The notes beneath the pieces were generated by a model. It made no database searches and was not told where the DNA came from. It worked only from the letters and a program-made list of their open reading frames with translations. This document shows positions 33,991-43,162 of a DNA stretch of 64,000 bases, one piece after another. Made by a program: the position numbers and the translations under genes. This DNA comes from JAVVEH01 sp032251435 (GTDB lineage Bacteria > Verrucomicrobiota > Lentisphaeria > Oligosphaerales > MVZH01), in NCBI GenBank assembly GCA_032251435.1, contig JAVVEH010000020.1:1-64000 (forward strand), written 5' to 3'. How positions within the stretch are numbered: position 1 is the stretch's first letter; each line of letters begins with the position of its first letter.

Positions 33991-35538
33991 TCATGCCAGC
34001 TCGACAAGAAGCATGGTGTGCCGCTTCAACGTGACCTTCAGGACCGCCTCGCCGTTTTCCACTGGAATAGGAATGGTCTCCGCCGCCTTGAGTTCCGCGG
34101 CGTCCCGCAGAATGGCGAGGGTGTCGTCCGTGAGCCGTTCAGGGCGTCCAAGCGCCTGCCATTCGCGATAGGTATTATTGCGTTCCCGGTCCAAGGGAGT
34201 CAAGGTTCCGACAAGTTGACCGCGATCCAGATGGGCGAGGCTTATCCGGATGGTGTCCGTCATCTCCAGGTTGTCATCGGTTTCCTCGTAATTGTAGATC
34301 AGGATCGCCAGCGTGTCATCGGCATGGCGTGTGGCGAGAATCCCGCACCGCGCGCCCGGCACATGATTGTCGACGTTCAACCGTGTCTCTCCGAGCCGCG
34401 CCATCATTTCAAAACAAGTCAGGATCGGTTTCGGAATATTGGCCGCCGTGGTCAGGCTTCTCTGTCCGAGGAATGGAGTATCCTGCCGCGCTTCATACGC
34501 GAACCCCCAGTAGAGTACGATGGCGGTTTCGAGTCCGTAACGGTCTTCGATGTGCCACAGGCAGTCGACCAGTTTGGCCATGAACAGCGCGGAAGCCTCG
34601 CTGTCGCGGTATTCAAGCGCCGGGAAATCCCGGACTGAACGGAAAAAGTTCGAGCAGAGTCCCCATTCATTCAGATGGAATTCGAATCCCTCAGGCATGT
34701 CGTAGAGGGCGAAAAGCCGGGATAGCCAAAGCAGACTCTGGGTGAAGCGCTGCACCTGCGGTTGAATCACCGGCCCGTTCCTGAGCCAACCGCCCGACAG
34801 CCCATAGATGTGATACGACACAAAATCCAGACGCGACCCCCGCTCGCCGGTCACGTAATTGGTGCCATTGATGACGTGTTCCAGAAACAGTTTCAGGAAT
34901 CCCTCATGATAGCAGGCAGGACCGCCAACCCGGAGTCTTTCATCCACGGACGTGACCGCATGGGCGAACACGTCATACATCCTGAAGAATGTCGGCAGAT
35001 CGTTGTGCGGCCAAGAGTCCGGCTCATTCCAGACTTCAAAATACCAGGAGCGGACCTCGTCAATCCCGAACTCCGCGACGAGGTTGCGGACGAACGCCTC
35101 GATCAGATCCCGCCACTTGCGCCACGACTTCGGGCCACGGTCGGCGGCAGGCATTCCCTCGTCACGCTCGGGGGCATCCTCATCCAGCCGGTTGGACAGC
35201 TCGGCCGGGAACCGGTCCACTTCGACAATCGGCTTGATGCCGCGGCGCACCCATTCCCGGTAAAGCCGGTTGATCCTCGAAAAATCATAGACCGGGTTGC
35301 CATTCTCGTCTTCCGAATACACCTTGCAGCCAATTTCCTCGCCCCCCGCGACCGCGCTGCTCAACGGAGAGTGACAGCGCAGATAGCGCAGCGCCCGCTG
35401 TTTCCGCATGCGGTCAAGGAGCGTCCGCCCCACGTCCGATTCAGTGTGCGGAAACAGGTAGTCGCAACCCGCCGCCTGGTAGCCGCGATTGTTGCGCTTG
35501 CCCGTTTGCGATAGATCAATGGCATAGGTCACGTTCAT
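33991..35538 (-). CDS. GH39-like glycoside hydrolase
   Basis: 515 residues from ATG 35538 (MNVTYAIDLSQTGK). The TIM barrel has the acid/base Glu in WYFEVWNEPD and the nucleophile Glu in FHLNEWG, the pattern of clan A family 39 (beta-xylosidase and alpha-L-iduronidase type). A beta-sandwich with TLAILIYNYEE and RHTMLLVEL ends the protein. No signal peptide is visible. It lies between the ADP-ribosylglycohydrolase and the SUMF1-containing gene. Xylan or related glycan breakdown is the likely role, with exact specificity not readable. Confidence 0.83.
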   Translation of the reverse strand: MNVTYAIDLSQTGKRNNRGYQAAGCDYLFPHTESDVGRTLLDRMRKQRALRYLRCHSPLSSAVAGGEEIGCKVYSEDENGNPVYDFSRINRLYREWVRRGIKPIVEVDRFPAELSNRLDEDAPERDEGMPAADRGPKSWRKWRDLIEAFVRNLVAEFGIDEVRSWYFEVWNEPDSWPHNDLPTFFRMYDVFAHAVTSVDERLRVGGPACYHEGFLKLFLEHVINGTNYVTGERGSRLDFVSYHIYGLSGGWLRNGPVIQPQVQRFTQSLLWLSRLFALYDMPEGFEFHLNEWGLCSNFFRSVRDFPALEYRDSEASALFMAKLVDCLWHIEDRYGLETAIVLYWGFAYEARQDTPFLGQRSLTTAANIPKPILTCFEMMARLGETRLNVDNHVPGARCGILATRHADDTLAILIYNYEETDDNLEMTDTIRISLAHLDRGQLVGTLTPLDRERNNTYREWQALGRPERLTDDTLAILRDAAELKAAETIPIPVENGEAVLKVTLKRHTMLLVELA

Positions 35539-35676
35539 AGTGTCACAGCATTGGCAACGGCTCCAGCATGACCGGCCGGGCGGCCGCGGCGCAGAACCGA
35601 TACCCGCCGGCGCCGACAACCAGCCGGCAGCCGGGTTTTATCGTCATGACAGATGGCGTCCACCGTCGTCCACCGC

Positions 35677-38154
35677 CTATTTCGCGGGCCGCAGGGTGAA
35701 CGATTTGACCGCCAGTCCGTACTGCGGAGGATTGTCGCGCCAGAAGCGCAGCGTGTTCGCGCCTTCCTTAAGGGCGAGCGTGACCGGCTTGGACTCCTGC
35801 CAGTCACCGCAGGTGAAAGGCATCTCCATGACGGCCGCGGCGCCGGCGCCATTGGCGGTCACGTTGATCCGCTGGTCATAGTTGACCGTAACCGCCCGGG
35901 CGGTCAGCGCGTAGGCGCCGGACCGCGGAACATTGACCGTGTACTCGATCTGCGAACTGATGCCCTGACTGGGGCCGGTGGGATCCTGCTTCGGGCTTTT
36001 CGCATAGTAGTTTTTGTCATAAGTGTCCGAGACGCGCTCGCAGACGTTGCCGAGGATGTCGTAAAGCCCCCATGGATTGGGTTTCTTCTGCCCGACCGGA
36101 TGCGATTTGCCGCCGTCGTTCTGGTCGTACCAGGCATACTCGTCCAGTTTCGCGGGATCGTCGCCGAAGAAATACTTCGTCGCGGTCCCGGCGCGGCACG
36201 CGTATTCCCACTCCGCCTCCGTGGGAAGCCGGGTCGCCATTTCCGTCTTCTCGGCCAGTTTGTCGCAGAACTCGACCGCGTCCCCTTCGGATACCGTGTC
36301 GGCCGGCGCGTTCGGATCCTTGCTCGCTTTGCTGGGATTCGATCCCATGATCTTGGTGAACTGCGCCTGCGTGACCTCGTATTTGCCCATATAATAGCCC
36401 TGAGTGATCGTCACCTCGTGCTTGGGTGTCTCGCGCCCATGCCACTTGCTCTCCGTCGCATCCTCGCCGCCCATCATGAATGTGCCCGGCTTGATATAGA
36501 CGAACTCCATGGTGACTCCGTCGCCCAGGTCGAGCGTCATCTCGTCCGGGTGCTTGCCGCCGGCGGGCGGCGTCATCGCCGCGCGGAATCCCCAGTTGTT
36601 GTATCTGCCGTAGCCGCTGCTGGGCATACGCCATCCGGACCTGCAGGACTCAGCGCCACCCCGCCATGCGCCACCCCGCAGAACTGTCACGCCCTGGCGG
36701 GCAAACCGCGGCAGGCAAACCTGCAGGCCGCCGTCGAAACTCTTCATCGCCACGACATCCCGCGTGTTGCCAGATGGCTTGCTGTAGGCGGCGGCCGGTA
36801 TCGCGATGACACCGTCCTGACCGTAGCTGATCTTCTTGTCCGCCGGTGTGACAGGCGACGCCATGACCTTCTCCGCCACGGTCGGCTCGTTGGATTCGCC
36901 GAGATCCTCGCCGAGCGCGGCGAGGGTCACGGCCTTCGACTTCGTGATGATCCGCCGTTGCGTGCGCAGCGCCACGCCATTCCAGAAATCGGGGCTGCCC
37001 GCGCTCTCTCCGTAGACGCGTTTTTCCCCCAGAACATCGCCGATCCAGTAGGCCCGCTTCACCTTCAGAAATTCGTCGCTGTCGCCGCGCGCCTGGGTGC
37101 TGGCGAGGAAATCCTTGTCCTTGTTGTAGATCGTCTTGGTCCAGCCGGCGCCCCAGCCTCCGCCCAGATTGACGACCCACCCGTTGGGGGTCCAGTGAGC
37201 GAGGGCGGCATGGCCGCGGCTGGGACGGGCTGTGGTCGGGATGCCGAAGGCGCGCAGGATGAAACGCCCGAAGAAGGCCCGTCGGCCGCACACCCCCCCG
37301 TTCATCAGAATGTTCTGATAATTCTGCAGTTCCGACCGGTCGAACTTCACATCCCCCGATCCGTACCGCACGTCGGAAGCGACGATATTCACGTAGCGCC
37401 AGCCGTAGTTCGGGTTGTAGATATGATCGGGACGGAAGTTGCGGAGCATCTTGCGCCCCCAGGCGAGAGTCCAGTCCGGCTCGTCGCCGTCGACCACAAA
37501 GCGGAGATCCCAGACACCGAGACGGTCGAAAGCCGGATCCAGCTCGCCATCCAGGTAGGCCTTCTCGTAGTGCAGGTAGCGCCGCACCGGGTCGACCGTT
37601 TTCGGAGCGTCGGCCTGGGCGCGGGGATTCGACTGGCCAACCGGCACCGCGTGCTCGAGGCTGATGGCCAGCGCCAACCGCTGCAGCACCCCGTTTTCGG
37701 CCTTGCCGCTGGCTTTCCGGATGTCAGTGTAGATCTTCATCGCCTCGCCATACTTGCCGCCTGCGGCACCGTCCGCGACCAGCATCTGCTTCATCAGCGC
37801 GGTATCCGCCAGCAATTGCTCCACCAGCGCCGCCTGCTCCTCGCCCTGCCGGGCGAATTCCGCCAGGCCTTTCGGCGTGGCTTGGCGCAGAACGACGTAC
37901 TTGACCAGTTTGGCATCCAGCGCGTCAGTGTCGAGGACCTTGCTTACCGCGGCATCGGCAGGTTTGTCCTTTGGCAGCTTGGCGGCGAGTTCGGTCTGTA
38001 GTTGGCTGAGCATGCCGGCGTAGCGGGCCAGCGACGCGTCGTCAGCTTCCGCGCCGGAGGCGCCGACGGACAGAAGACCCGCCATGCCGAAGGCGGCCAG
38101 GGCCAGGGCGGCGGCAAACATGCGTACGGGTTTCATTCTTTGGCGTGTCTTCAT
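35677..38154 (-). CDS. Secreted protein: transglutaminase-like, rearranged SUMF1 domain, CBM-like end
   Basis: 825 residues. A signal peptide covers about residues 1-35. Residues 255-345 look like a transglutaminase-like domain (NGGVCGRRAFF with Cys289, RGHAALAHW with His315, and Asn329 where Asp is usual). Residues 488-526 are the final piece of a SUMF1/formylglycine-generating-enzyme domain (VTVLRGGAWRGGAESC to YNNWGFRAAM). Residues 539-731 are the rest of such a domain in the normal N-to-C order (FVYIKPGTFMMGG, YEVTQAQF, TRLPTEAEWEYACRAG, YDILGNVCERVSD, DPTGPSQG). So the last piece of the fold precedes the first. Residues 732-825 form a carbohydrate-binding-like beta-sandwich. The function is not established. 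Confidence 0.8.
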   Translation of the reverse strand: MKTRQRMKPVRMFAAALALAAFGMAGLLSVGASGAEADDASLARYAGMLSQLQTELAAKLPKDKPADAAVSKVLDTDALDAKLVKYVVLRQATPKGLAEFARQGEEQAALVEQLLADTALMKQMLVADGAAGGKYGEAMKIYTDIRKASGKAENGVLQRLALAISLEHAVPVGQSNPRAQADAPKTVDPVRRYLHYEKAYLDGELDPAFDRLGVWDLRFVVDGDEPDWTLAWGRKMLRNFRPDHIYNPNYGWRYVNIVASDVRYGSGDVKFDRSELQNYQNILMNGGVCGRRAFFGRFILRAFGIPTTARPSRGHAALAHWTPNGWVVNLGGGWGAGWTKTIYNKDKDFLASTQARGDSDEFLKVKRAYWIGDVLGEKRVYGESAGSPDFWNGVALRTQRRIITKSKAVTLAALGEDLGESNEPTVAEKVMASPVTPADKKISYGQDGVIAIPAAAYSKPSGNTRDVVAMKSFDGGLQVCLPRFARQGVTVLRGGAWRGGAESCRSGWRMPSSGYGRYNNWGFRAAMTPPAGGKHPDEMTLDLGDGVTMEFVYIKPGTFMMGGEDATESKWHGRETPKHEVTITQGYYMGKYEVTQAQFTKIMGSNPSKASKDPNAPADTVSEGDAVEFCDKLAEKTEMATRLPTEAEWEYACRAGTATKYFFGDDPAKLDEYAWYDQNDGGKSHPVGQKKPNPWGLYDILGNVCERVSDTYDKNYYAKSPKQDPTGPSQGISSQIEYTVNVPRSGAYALTARAVTVNYDQRINVTANGAGAAAVMEMPFTCGDWQESKPVTLALKEGANTLRFWRDNPPQYGLAVKSFTLRPAK

Positions 38155-38559
38155 TTTGGGGACTCCTTTTTGGGATAAACGTCAGACTCGTGCGACACAG
38201 CTTTCATACGCGTCGGTTTCAGTTTTCAGTATTCGGGGTTCAGATATTGTTGCCGAGAACCACCGGCGGGGTCTTCTGCTCCGCCAGCCAGACCGTCGTA
38301 ATGGCGGAGGTCACCACATCTTGACTTTACACCCTTAACTGGCGAATGTCACGCTTTTCCCGATCGTTCCACATGGCAAAAGTAGGTGGATGCTGGGGGC
38401 AGGCTCTTCTTCCATCACCGCTCTACTGTTGAAAAAAAGCCTACCAACGGCTACATTCCATCTCATGCTCCCTGCGAAAAACCAACAATCTCTTGTCCAA
38501 AAACTGGCCGACCGGCACCGGCGGCAGATTACCATTGTTGTCGACCAGAGCCCGGGACG
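38155..38559. other. Gene-poor region with dispersed repeat
   Basis: It holds the presumed promoter of the minus-strand 825-residue gene and the 44-bp dispersed repeat at 38341. Sequence after 38390 may be decayed esterase 5' end, but I could not align it. Confidence 0.4.
38341..38384 (+). repeat. 44-bp dispersed repeat, copy 1
   Basis: It shares 36 of 44 positions with 41621-41664 in the same orientation; identical blocks are GAATGTCACGCTTTTC and GTTCCACATGG. A shorter match, ATGTCACGCTTTT, is at 6888-6900. It stands just before the esterase remnant. Confidence 0.65.
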
Positions 38560-39331
38560 ATCTGCTCGCCTGAGACGGCCCCCAACTTCGGCAAGGTCTC
38601 CTTCTTCTTTGCGCGCCGTGTACAACAGGACGCACTGGTACCTATCGGCCTGATTCGCAAAGCCGTTGGCGGTTCAGCCATCGAGTCATGGCTGAATAAA
38701 GAGCCATACGAAACCGGGGGTAACTACAAGTATCACATTGAACCCATAACTGGGATATGGCATCAAGGGGGTCATCTGGTATCAGGGCGAAAGTAATCAG
38801 AATGACCGGCGCAGCTACCAGCCGAAATTGGAGGCGCTGATAACAGGCTGGCGCGAGGCCTGGGGCCTCGGGGATGTCCCGTTTTACTACGTCCAATTGC
38901 CCGGGCTCCGTGACTCGCCGACTGACAACCCCGCCATGGGCGACGGCCGCGCTGAAATCCGGCAGGCCTATGTCGAGGCCCTCAGACTGCCCAATACCGG
39001 TCTGGCGGTGACCATCGATATCGGCACAAAAGGCGAACATCCGCCGAACAAGTACGATACCGGAGACCGTCTGGCCCGCACCGTGCTGCGCAATGTCTAT
39101 GGCTTCAAGGAGATCGGCGTATCGCCGCTCTACAAGTCTCACAAAATTGAGGGGCGCTCCATTCGAATCAGCTTTTCCGATGCCGAGAGCGGGCTGATGC
39201 TGGCAGAAAAGCAGGGCCCCGTTGACTTCGGGCCGCCAACCCCGACCCCCGACACCAAGCTGGGGTGGCTGTCCATCCAGGATGCCGCCGGCACCTGGCA
39301 TCGGGCGGAAGGCAATCCTGCCAACCCCTAA
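38560..39331 (+). pseudogene. Sialate O-acetylesterase remnant, frameshifted and truncated
   Basis: From 38566 one frame reads SPETAPNFGKVSFFFARRV, VPIGLIRKAVGGSAIESWL. Near 38750 the homology moves to another frame that reads GIKGVIWYQGESNQNDRRSY and continues through WREAWGLGDVPFYYVQL, RAEIRQAYVEAL and DKLA-type NKYDTGDRLAR to 39331. These are ordered segments of the SASA-type esterase family. The N-terminal 200 or so residues and the C-terminal end are missing, and a TAA lies just before GYGIKG in the second frame. So the gene is broken by at least one frameshift and both ends are lost. Confidence 0.75.
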
Positions 39332-39359
39332 AGGCTTTGGGAAAACAACTTCCTATTGT

Positions 39360-40058
39360 TTATCGCGGACGACGAAAGCACACACCCGTCAAGCCCAGTG
39401 CGGCAAGAATTATTGTGGAGGGTTCAGGAATTATCACCGCTGTCAATCCCAGAGCGGATACAACTGTGATGTTTGATGTGTTTCCTGCGCCCGGCGCGCT
39501 GTCTATCACAAGGTTGCCCGCGCCATCCGTGGACAGACCGTTAAAATAGACATAGGCCAGGGCTCCATCGTCGTGTTGAGTCTCCTTCGACTGGCCATCG
39601 ACAAACCAGATGGTATCAACATTGGTTCCATTGGCAATGAACCCTGACCCGATGACCAGATTGTAAGTGGCATCATCATCCAGGCCGGTGAATGTCAATT
39701 TGAGATTTCCTGCGCTGCTATTTTCCCCGATCCAGTCGGTCAAATTGGAATCATTGAAAATCGCGGGTTGGCCGGACAGATCCGTGCTCCCTGTAGAATC
39801 GTTGTTCGACCACCCCCCCGGCTTTGTCCATTCAAAGCCCACGACATCCACAGTGACACCGGAAGTATCAATGAGAGTGCCAGTTGCAATGCTTCCGGAA
39901 TTCGAACCAGAACCAGTAACATTGAAATTATTGGTGGCGGCCGTCGGGCCGAAATCGACTCCGATCGTTGTGCCGTTCACAATTGGAGCGGCGTAGCTGG
40001 CGGTCGCGAATGAAACAATCGTTAAAAGACAGATGATGGCAATAGGCTTTCTAAGCAT
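39360..40058 (-). CDS. PEP-CTERM sorted extracellular protein
   Basis: 232 residues. A signal peptide is at the N-terminus (PIAIICLLTIVSFATASYA). The mature body is rich in Asn, Gly, Ser, Thr and Asp and predicted beta-rich, with no recognisable catalytic motif. The C-terminus has the tripartite PEP-CTERM signal: PEPSTI, a hydrophobic stretch IILAALGLTGVCF and a basic end RRPR. An exosortase would cut it and display or release the protein at the outer surface; no exosortase is in this window. A GGGAG ribosome site precedes the ATG. Divergent from the AraC regulator at 40337, with a 280-bp AT-rich intergenic region. Confidence 0.88.
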   Translation of the reverse strand: MLRKPIAIICLLTIVSFATASYAAPIVNGTTIGVDFGPTAATNNFNVTGSGSNSGSIATGTLIDTSGVTVDVVGFEWTKPGGWSNNDSTGSTDLSGQPAIFNDSNLTDWIGENSSAGNLKLTFTGLDDDATYNLVIGSGFIANGTNVDTIWFVDGQSKETQHDDGALAYVYFNGLSTDGAGNLVIDSAPGAGNTSNITVVSALGLTAVIIPEPSTIILAALGLTGVCFRRPR

Positions 40059-40336
40059 GGCTGATCTCCCAAGTTGATTAACTGTTACCCAACAAATGAA
40101 ACCTTATAAATTCCGGTTATCGTGACGCTGAACAATCGAAATTAAAAACAGTTCCACTTTAATGAATTCAAGCTTTTTAACAATGCGTAAAAAAAACAAA
40201 AAAATACGCGAAATAGCATTTTTTATAATTTAAATGAAATATTGGTGCAGTATTTTAATGTATTGAGTACGTGAAAAATAATCGTGATAATAGTTCAAGA
40301 AAAATAATTTCCATAGAAAAGGAGGGCATATTCGAC

Positions 40337-41221
40337 ATGAGTCGCGACGCGAAAGGAAAAGGCACACCCATCGCTTACACGACTGTCAAAGTGTCTATGG
40401 ACCCGGCATCCCGCTTTGCAGGTTTTAAACCCCGTGAGAACTTTGGGAGACCGCTTTTTTTGGCGGGCATCCAATACATGGGCGTGAATCGGTTGGAAAA
40501 AGAGTTTATGGGGGGAACGGACTGTTGTGAGACCCATTTGCTGCATGTTACCATTGAAGGAGAGCTGGAATGCCGGGCGGGGAAAAAACCGCTATATATC
40601 GGGCCGGGCGACATGCTGATGGCACCCGCCCGGGGGCCGCATTGGCTGAGACTGGCAAAGGCCCCCGCAACGGTGGTCTGGTTTCATCTGTGGCAGAAGC
40701 CGTGCTGGGAATTTCTACTGGATGTTGAGCGCCATGTTCAAAAAGTTCTGAACCCGACGATGCTGCTGCAAGCCGCCCAGGCAATTTTGTATTGCGCTCA
40801 AGGAGAAGATCCCTTGGCTGGAAAGTTGATGACCCATTACGCTGAAATTTTATTGCTTTGCCTGTCTAGAGAACTGGACCTGCTTCAAAATCCGACAGAA
40901 CGGGCTCTCCAGCAACGCCTGCAACATGTTTTCAACACAGTGCGTGAACATCCGGCACATTCCTGGTCGCTGGACGAATTGGCCCGGCGAATGAGTCTGT
41001 CCCCCCATTCGCTATCCCGGCTATGCAAAAAACACACGGGGGTCACGCCCATGCGGAAGGTTGCCATGATACGTATGAGTATTGCGGAACAGTTGCTGCA
41101 GGGAACGGACTTGACCCTGGCCGACATCGCCAGCCGGGTTGGCTATAAAACCGAATATGCATTCTCCGACGCATTCATGCGTGTGACCGCGCAACGCCCG
41201 GGGGCGACGCGTCGTATTTGA
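40337..41221 (+). CDS. AraC-family transcriptional regulator
   Basis: 294 residues from ATG 40337, preceded by AAAGGAGGG; a GTG at 40271 would add 22 residues without family sequence. N-terminal cupin-like part (LHVTIEGELECRAG, YIGPGDMLMAPARGPHWLRL) and C-terminal double helix-turn-helix (SLDELARRMSLSPHSLSRLCKKHTG and LADIASRVGYKTEYAFSDAFMR). Close in plan to the regulator at 16198. It faces away from the PEP-CTERM gene across an AT-rich spacer and may regulate it or the transporter further downstream; this is inference. Confidence 0.9.
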   Translation: MSRDAKGKGTPIAYTTVKVSMDPASRFAGFKPRENFGRPLFLAGIQYMGVNRLEKEFMGGTDCCETHLLHVTIEGELECRAGKKPLYIGPGDMLMAPARGPHWLRLAKAPATVVWFHLWQKPCWEFLLDVERHVQKVLNPTMLLQAAQAILYCAQGEDPLAGKLMTHYAEILLLCLSRELDLLQNPTERALQQRLQHVFNTVREHPAHSWSLDELARRMSLSPHSLSRLCKKHTGVTPMRKVAMIRMSIAEQLLQGTDLTLADIASRVGYKTEYAFSDAFMRVTAQRPGATRRI

Positions 41222-41388
41222 TCTATCCTTCCTGCCACCACTGCGACTGTGGAAGCGGCCCGCATGCCGTGCGCCCCCGCAGGTCACCGGTCCGCACGTC
41301 CAGCCCGTGTTGGAATCGGGAAATCAGGTGGCATCGGGAGAATCGGGGTCACGCCTAAGAACTGGAATCTTCCATAGGGTTTCACAAA
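41222..41388. other. Spacer before transposase remnant
   Basis: Nothing recognisable. Together with the remnant and repeat to 41717 it makes a 495-bp stretch without an intact gene. Confidence 0.3.
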
Positions 41389-41607
41389 ATGCCAGCACCT
41401 CGCCAACCAGAATTGATTCAGCCCGAGCATCTGATTCCTCGCTTGAAGTGGGAGCAACTGTTTTCCTTTCTTCCGCAATGGCCGGAAAAGAAAACGGTGC
41501 ATTACTTCTGGGGATACCGCCACCACGCGCTCGTCGACCTGGAAGCGGAACTGCCTCTGTGGGTCTTCACGGTCAACCAGGAACCAGGAACTGCGGCGGA
41601 AATTTAA
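41389..41607 (+). pseudogene. Possible DDE transposase fragment
   Basis: 72 residues containing FWGYRHHALVDLEAELPLW followed by VFTVNQEPG. This resembles the GYK-H-LVD-ELPL-beta strand of IS4/IS5-type transposases. The rest of any such protein is absent. The adjacent 44-bp repeat at 41621 would suit a mobile-element remnant. Confidence 0.4.
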
Positions 41608-41620
41608 TTCCGCAGCGCTG

Positions 41621-41664
41621 GGTGAATGTCACGCTTTTCTTGACAGTTCCACATGGCCGGAGTA
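41621..41664 (+). repeat. 44-bp dispersed repeat, copy 2
   Basis: See 38341-38384: 36 of 44 positions are the same and the orientation is the same. This copy ends about 50 bp before the ArsB/NhaD-like gene. Confidence 0.65.
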
Positions 41665-41717
41665 CATTCCTCCCACACTTTTAAAAAGCATTTTCCTATC
41701 CTGATGGCGCCTGTGAT

Positions 41718-42944
41718 ATGACGGCATTTATTTTTCTGGCCACGTATGTGGGAATCGCCATGGGGCGGCTGCCCCGGCTGGTAATTGACCGTACGGGGAT
41801 GGCCATGCTGGGAGCGCTGGCGATGGTGCTTGCCGGTTCAATCAGCCCGTCGGCGGCGATGGCGTCGATCCACGCGCCGACACTCCTGCTGCTCTACGGG
41901 CTGATGATCATCTCGGCGCAACTGCGCCTAGGCGGCTTTTACACCTGGCTGGCTTGGCGGGTGACCCGGTGGATCGACCGTCCCGGGCTCTTCCTGTTCC
42001 TGCTGATGGCGGTCGGCGGCCTTCTGGCGGCGGTGCTGGCCAACGATATCATTTGCCTGGCGTTCACGCCAGTTCTAGCCGTGGCCTTGCGGCGGCGGCG
42101 TTTCAATCCGCTGCCGTTCCTGCTGGGCTTGGCCATGGCCACCAACCTCGGCTCGGCCTCCACGATGATTGGAAACCCGCAAAGCATGCTGATCGGACAG
42201 CTTGGCGGGCTTTCGTTCCGGGCGTTTCTCTTCTGGTGCGCGCCACCCTCGCTCCTTTGCCTGGCCGTCACCTATGGCCTCCTGCGGCTGCTTTTCCGCG
42301 GACGGTTGACGACCGCCCCCGCCTATGCCGAATCATTTGTCGAACCGGACTGGCCCCCGTTCAACCGCTGGCAGTCGTCGAAAGGGCTGGTGGCGGCCGC
42401 CATCGCCTTCGCGCTGTTGCTCGGCGGGCTGCCCCGCGAACTGTCAGTGCTAACCTTGGCTGGAGCGCTGTTGCTGAGCCGGCGGATGCACACGCGGAAC
42501 ATGCTGGGGCTGGTGGACTGGCATCTGATCACATTGTTCTGCGGGCTGTTCATCGTCGTGCGCGCCTTCAACCAGACCGGCCTGCCGACGCAGGGTCTGG
42601 ACTGGCTGGCGGCAAGGGGGGCGCCGCTGTCGAATCCCTATTGTCTGAGCATCACGGCGATTCTGCTCAGCAACATTGTCAGCAATGTACCGGCCACAGT
42701 GCTGATCGCGCCCCATCTGGAAGGAAGCGCGCCGGAAGTCTGGTACGCGCTGTCGCTCGCCACGACCTATGCGGGCAATCTGCTGACCATCGGCAGCATG
42801 GCCAACCTGATCGTCATCGAGCAGGCGGCGCCGTTTGGGATCCGCGTCTCATTCCGGGATTACGCCCGGGTCGGCCTGCTGGTCACCGCGGCGAATCTCG
42901 CCATTCTGCTGGGATGGATTTATCTGCGCGCGCCGCGCTTCTGA
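41718..42944 (+). CDS. ArsB/NhaD/SLC13-like anion or cation transporter
   Basis: 408 residues, about 11 membrane helices. Signature segments of the ion-transporter clan are present: ANDIICLAFTPVLAVAL, ATNLGSASTMIGNPQSMLIG, and in the second half ILLSNIVSNVPATVLIAP and TYAGNLLTIGSMANLIV. The paired NDI and SN-V motifs are the two re-entrant ion or substrate sites. Members carry arsenite, dicarboxylate, sulfate or sodium/proton. No arsenic genes lie nearby, so the substrate remains open. The start codon follows the 44-bp repeat by 54 bp. Confidence 0.82.
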   Translation: MTAFIFLATYVGIAMGRLPRLVIDRTGMAMLGALAMVLAGSISPSAAMASIHAPTLLLLYGLMIISAQLRLGGFYTWLAWRVTRWIDRPGLFLFLLMAVGGLLAAVLANDIICLAFTPVLAVALRRRRFNPLPFLLGLAMATNLGSASTMIGNPQSMLIGQLGGLSFRAFLFWCAPPSLLCLAVTYGLLRLLFRGRLTTAPAYAESFVEPDWPPFNRWQSSKGLVAAAIAFALLLGGLPRELSVLTLAGALLLSRRMHTRNMLGLVDWHLITLFCGLFIVVRAFNQTGLPTQGLDWLAARGAPLSNPYCLSITAILLSNIVSNVPATVLIAPHLEGSAPEVWYALSLATTYAGNLLTIGSMANLIVIEQAAPFGIRVSFRDYARVGLLVTAANLAILLGWIYLRAPRF

Positions 42945-42994
42945 AACCGCCAAGCGCGCCGACACCGCGGAAAGGCGGGAATCATTTGGTGCCG

Positions 42995-43147
42995 CTACCG
43001 CTCATGATCACGTGCCCATTGTTTTGCCAGATGGTCGTCGAACGCCATGGCGGCTTTGGACGGCGGCAGAATTATCGTGGCGCCGCCGCCGTTTTCGAGG
43101 TTGATGTCCGGAATGTCCGGATTCGGGATCGCTTTATCCTCATTCAT
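42995..43147 (-). CDS. Possible 50-residue protein
   Basis: A short frame starts at ATG 43147, 15 bp after the ATPase stop on the same strand, and ends with TAG at 42995-42997. It reads NEDKAIPNPDIPDINLE and ends AKQWARDHER; it is acidic at the start, with two proline repeats, and has no membrane helix. The composition looks protein-like rather than random and it would be co-transcribed with the ATPase. No family recognised. Confidence 0.35.
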   Translation of the reverse strand: MNEDKAIPNPDIPDINLENGGGATIILPPSKAAMAFDDHLAKQWARDHER

Positions 43148-43162
43148 TTTCAGCCTATGTTT

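Noticed and set aside
34762..35514. 250-residue plus-strand frame
   Set aside because: It is antisense to the GH39-like gene and has no family pattern.
35538..35645. 34-codon minus-strand frame between the GH39-like and SUMF1 genes
   Set aside because: It could be the end of a decayed protein (TIKPGCRLVVGAGGYRF) but is too short to identify.
35653..38001. 782-residue plus-strand frame
   Set aside because: It is antisense to the SUMF1-containing gene and lacks recognisable domains.
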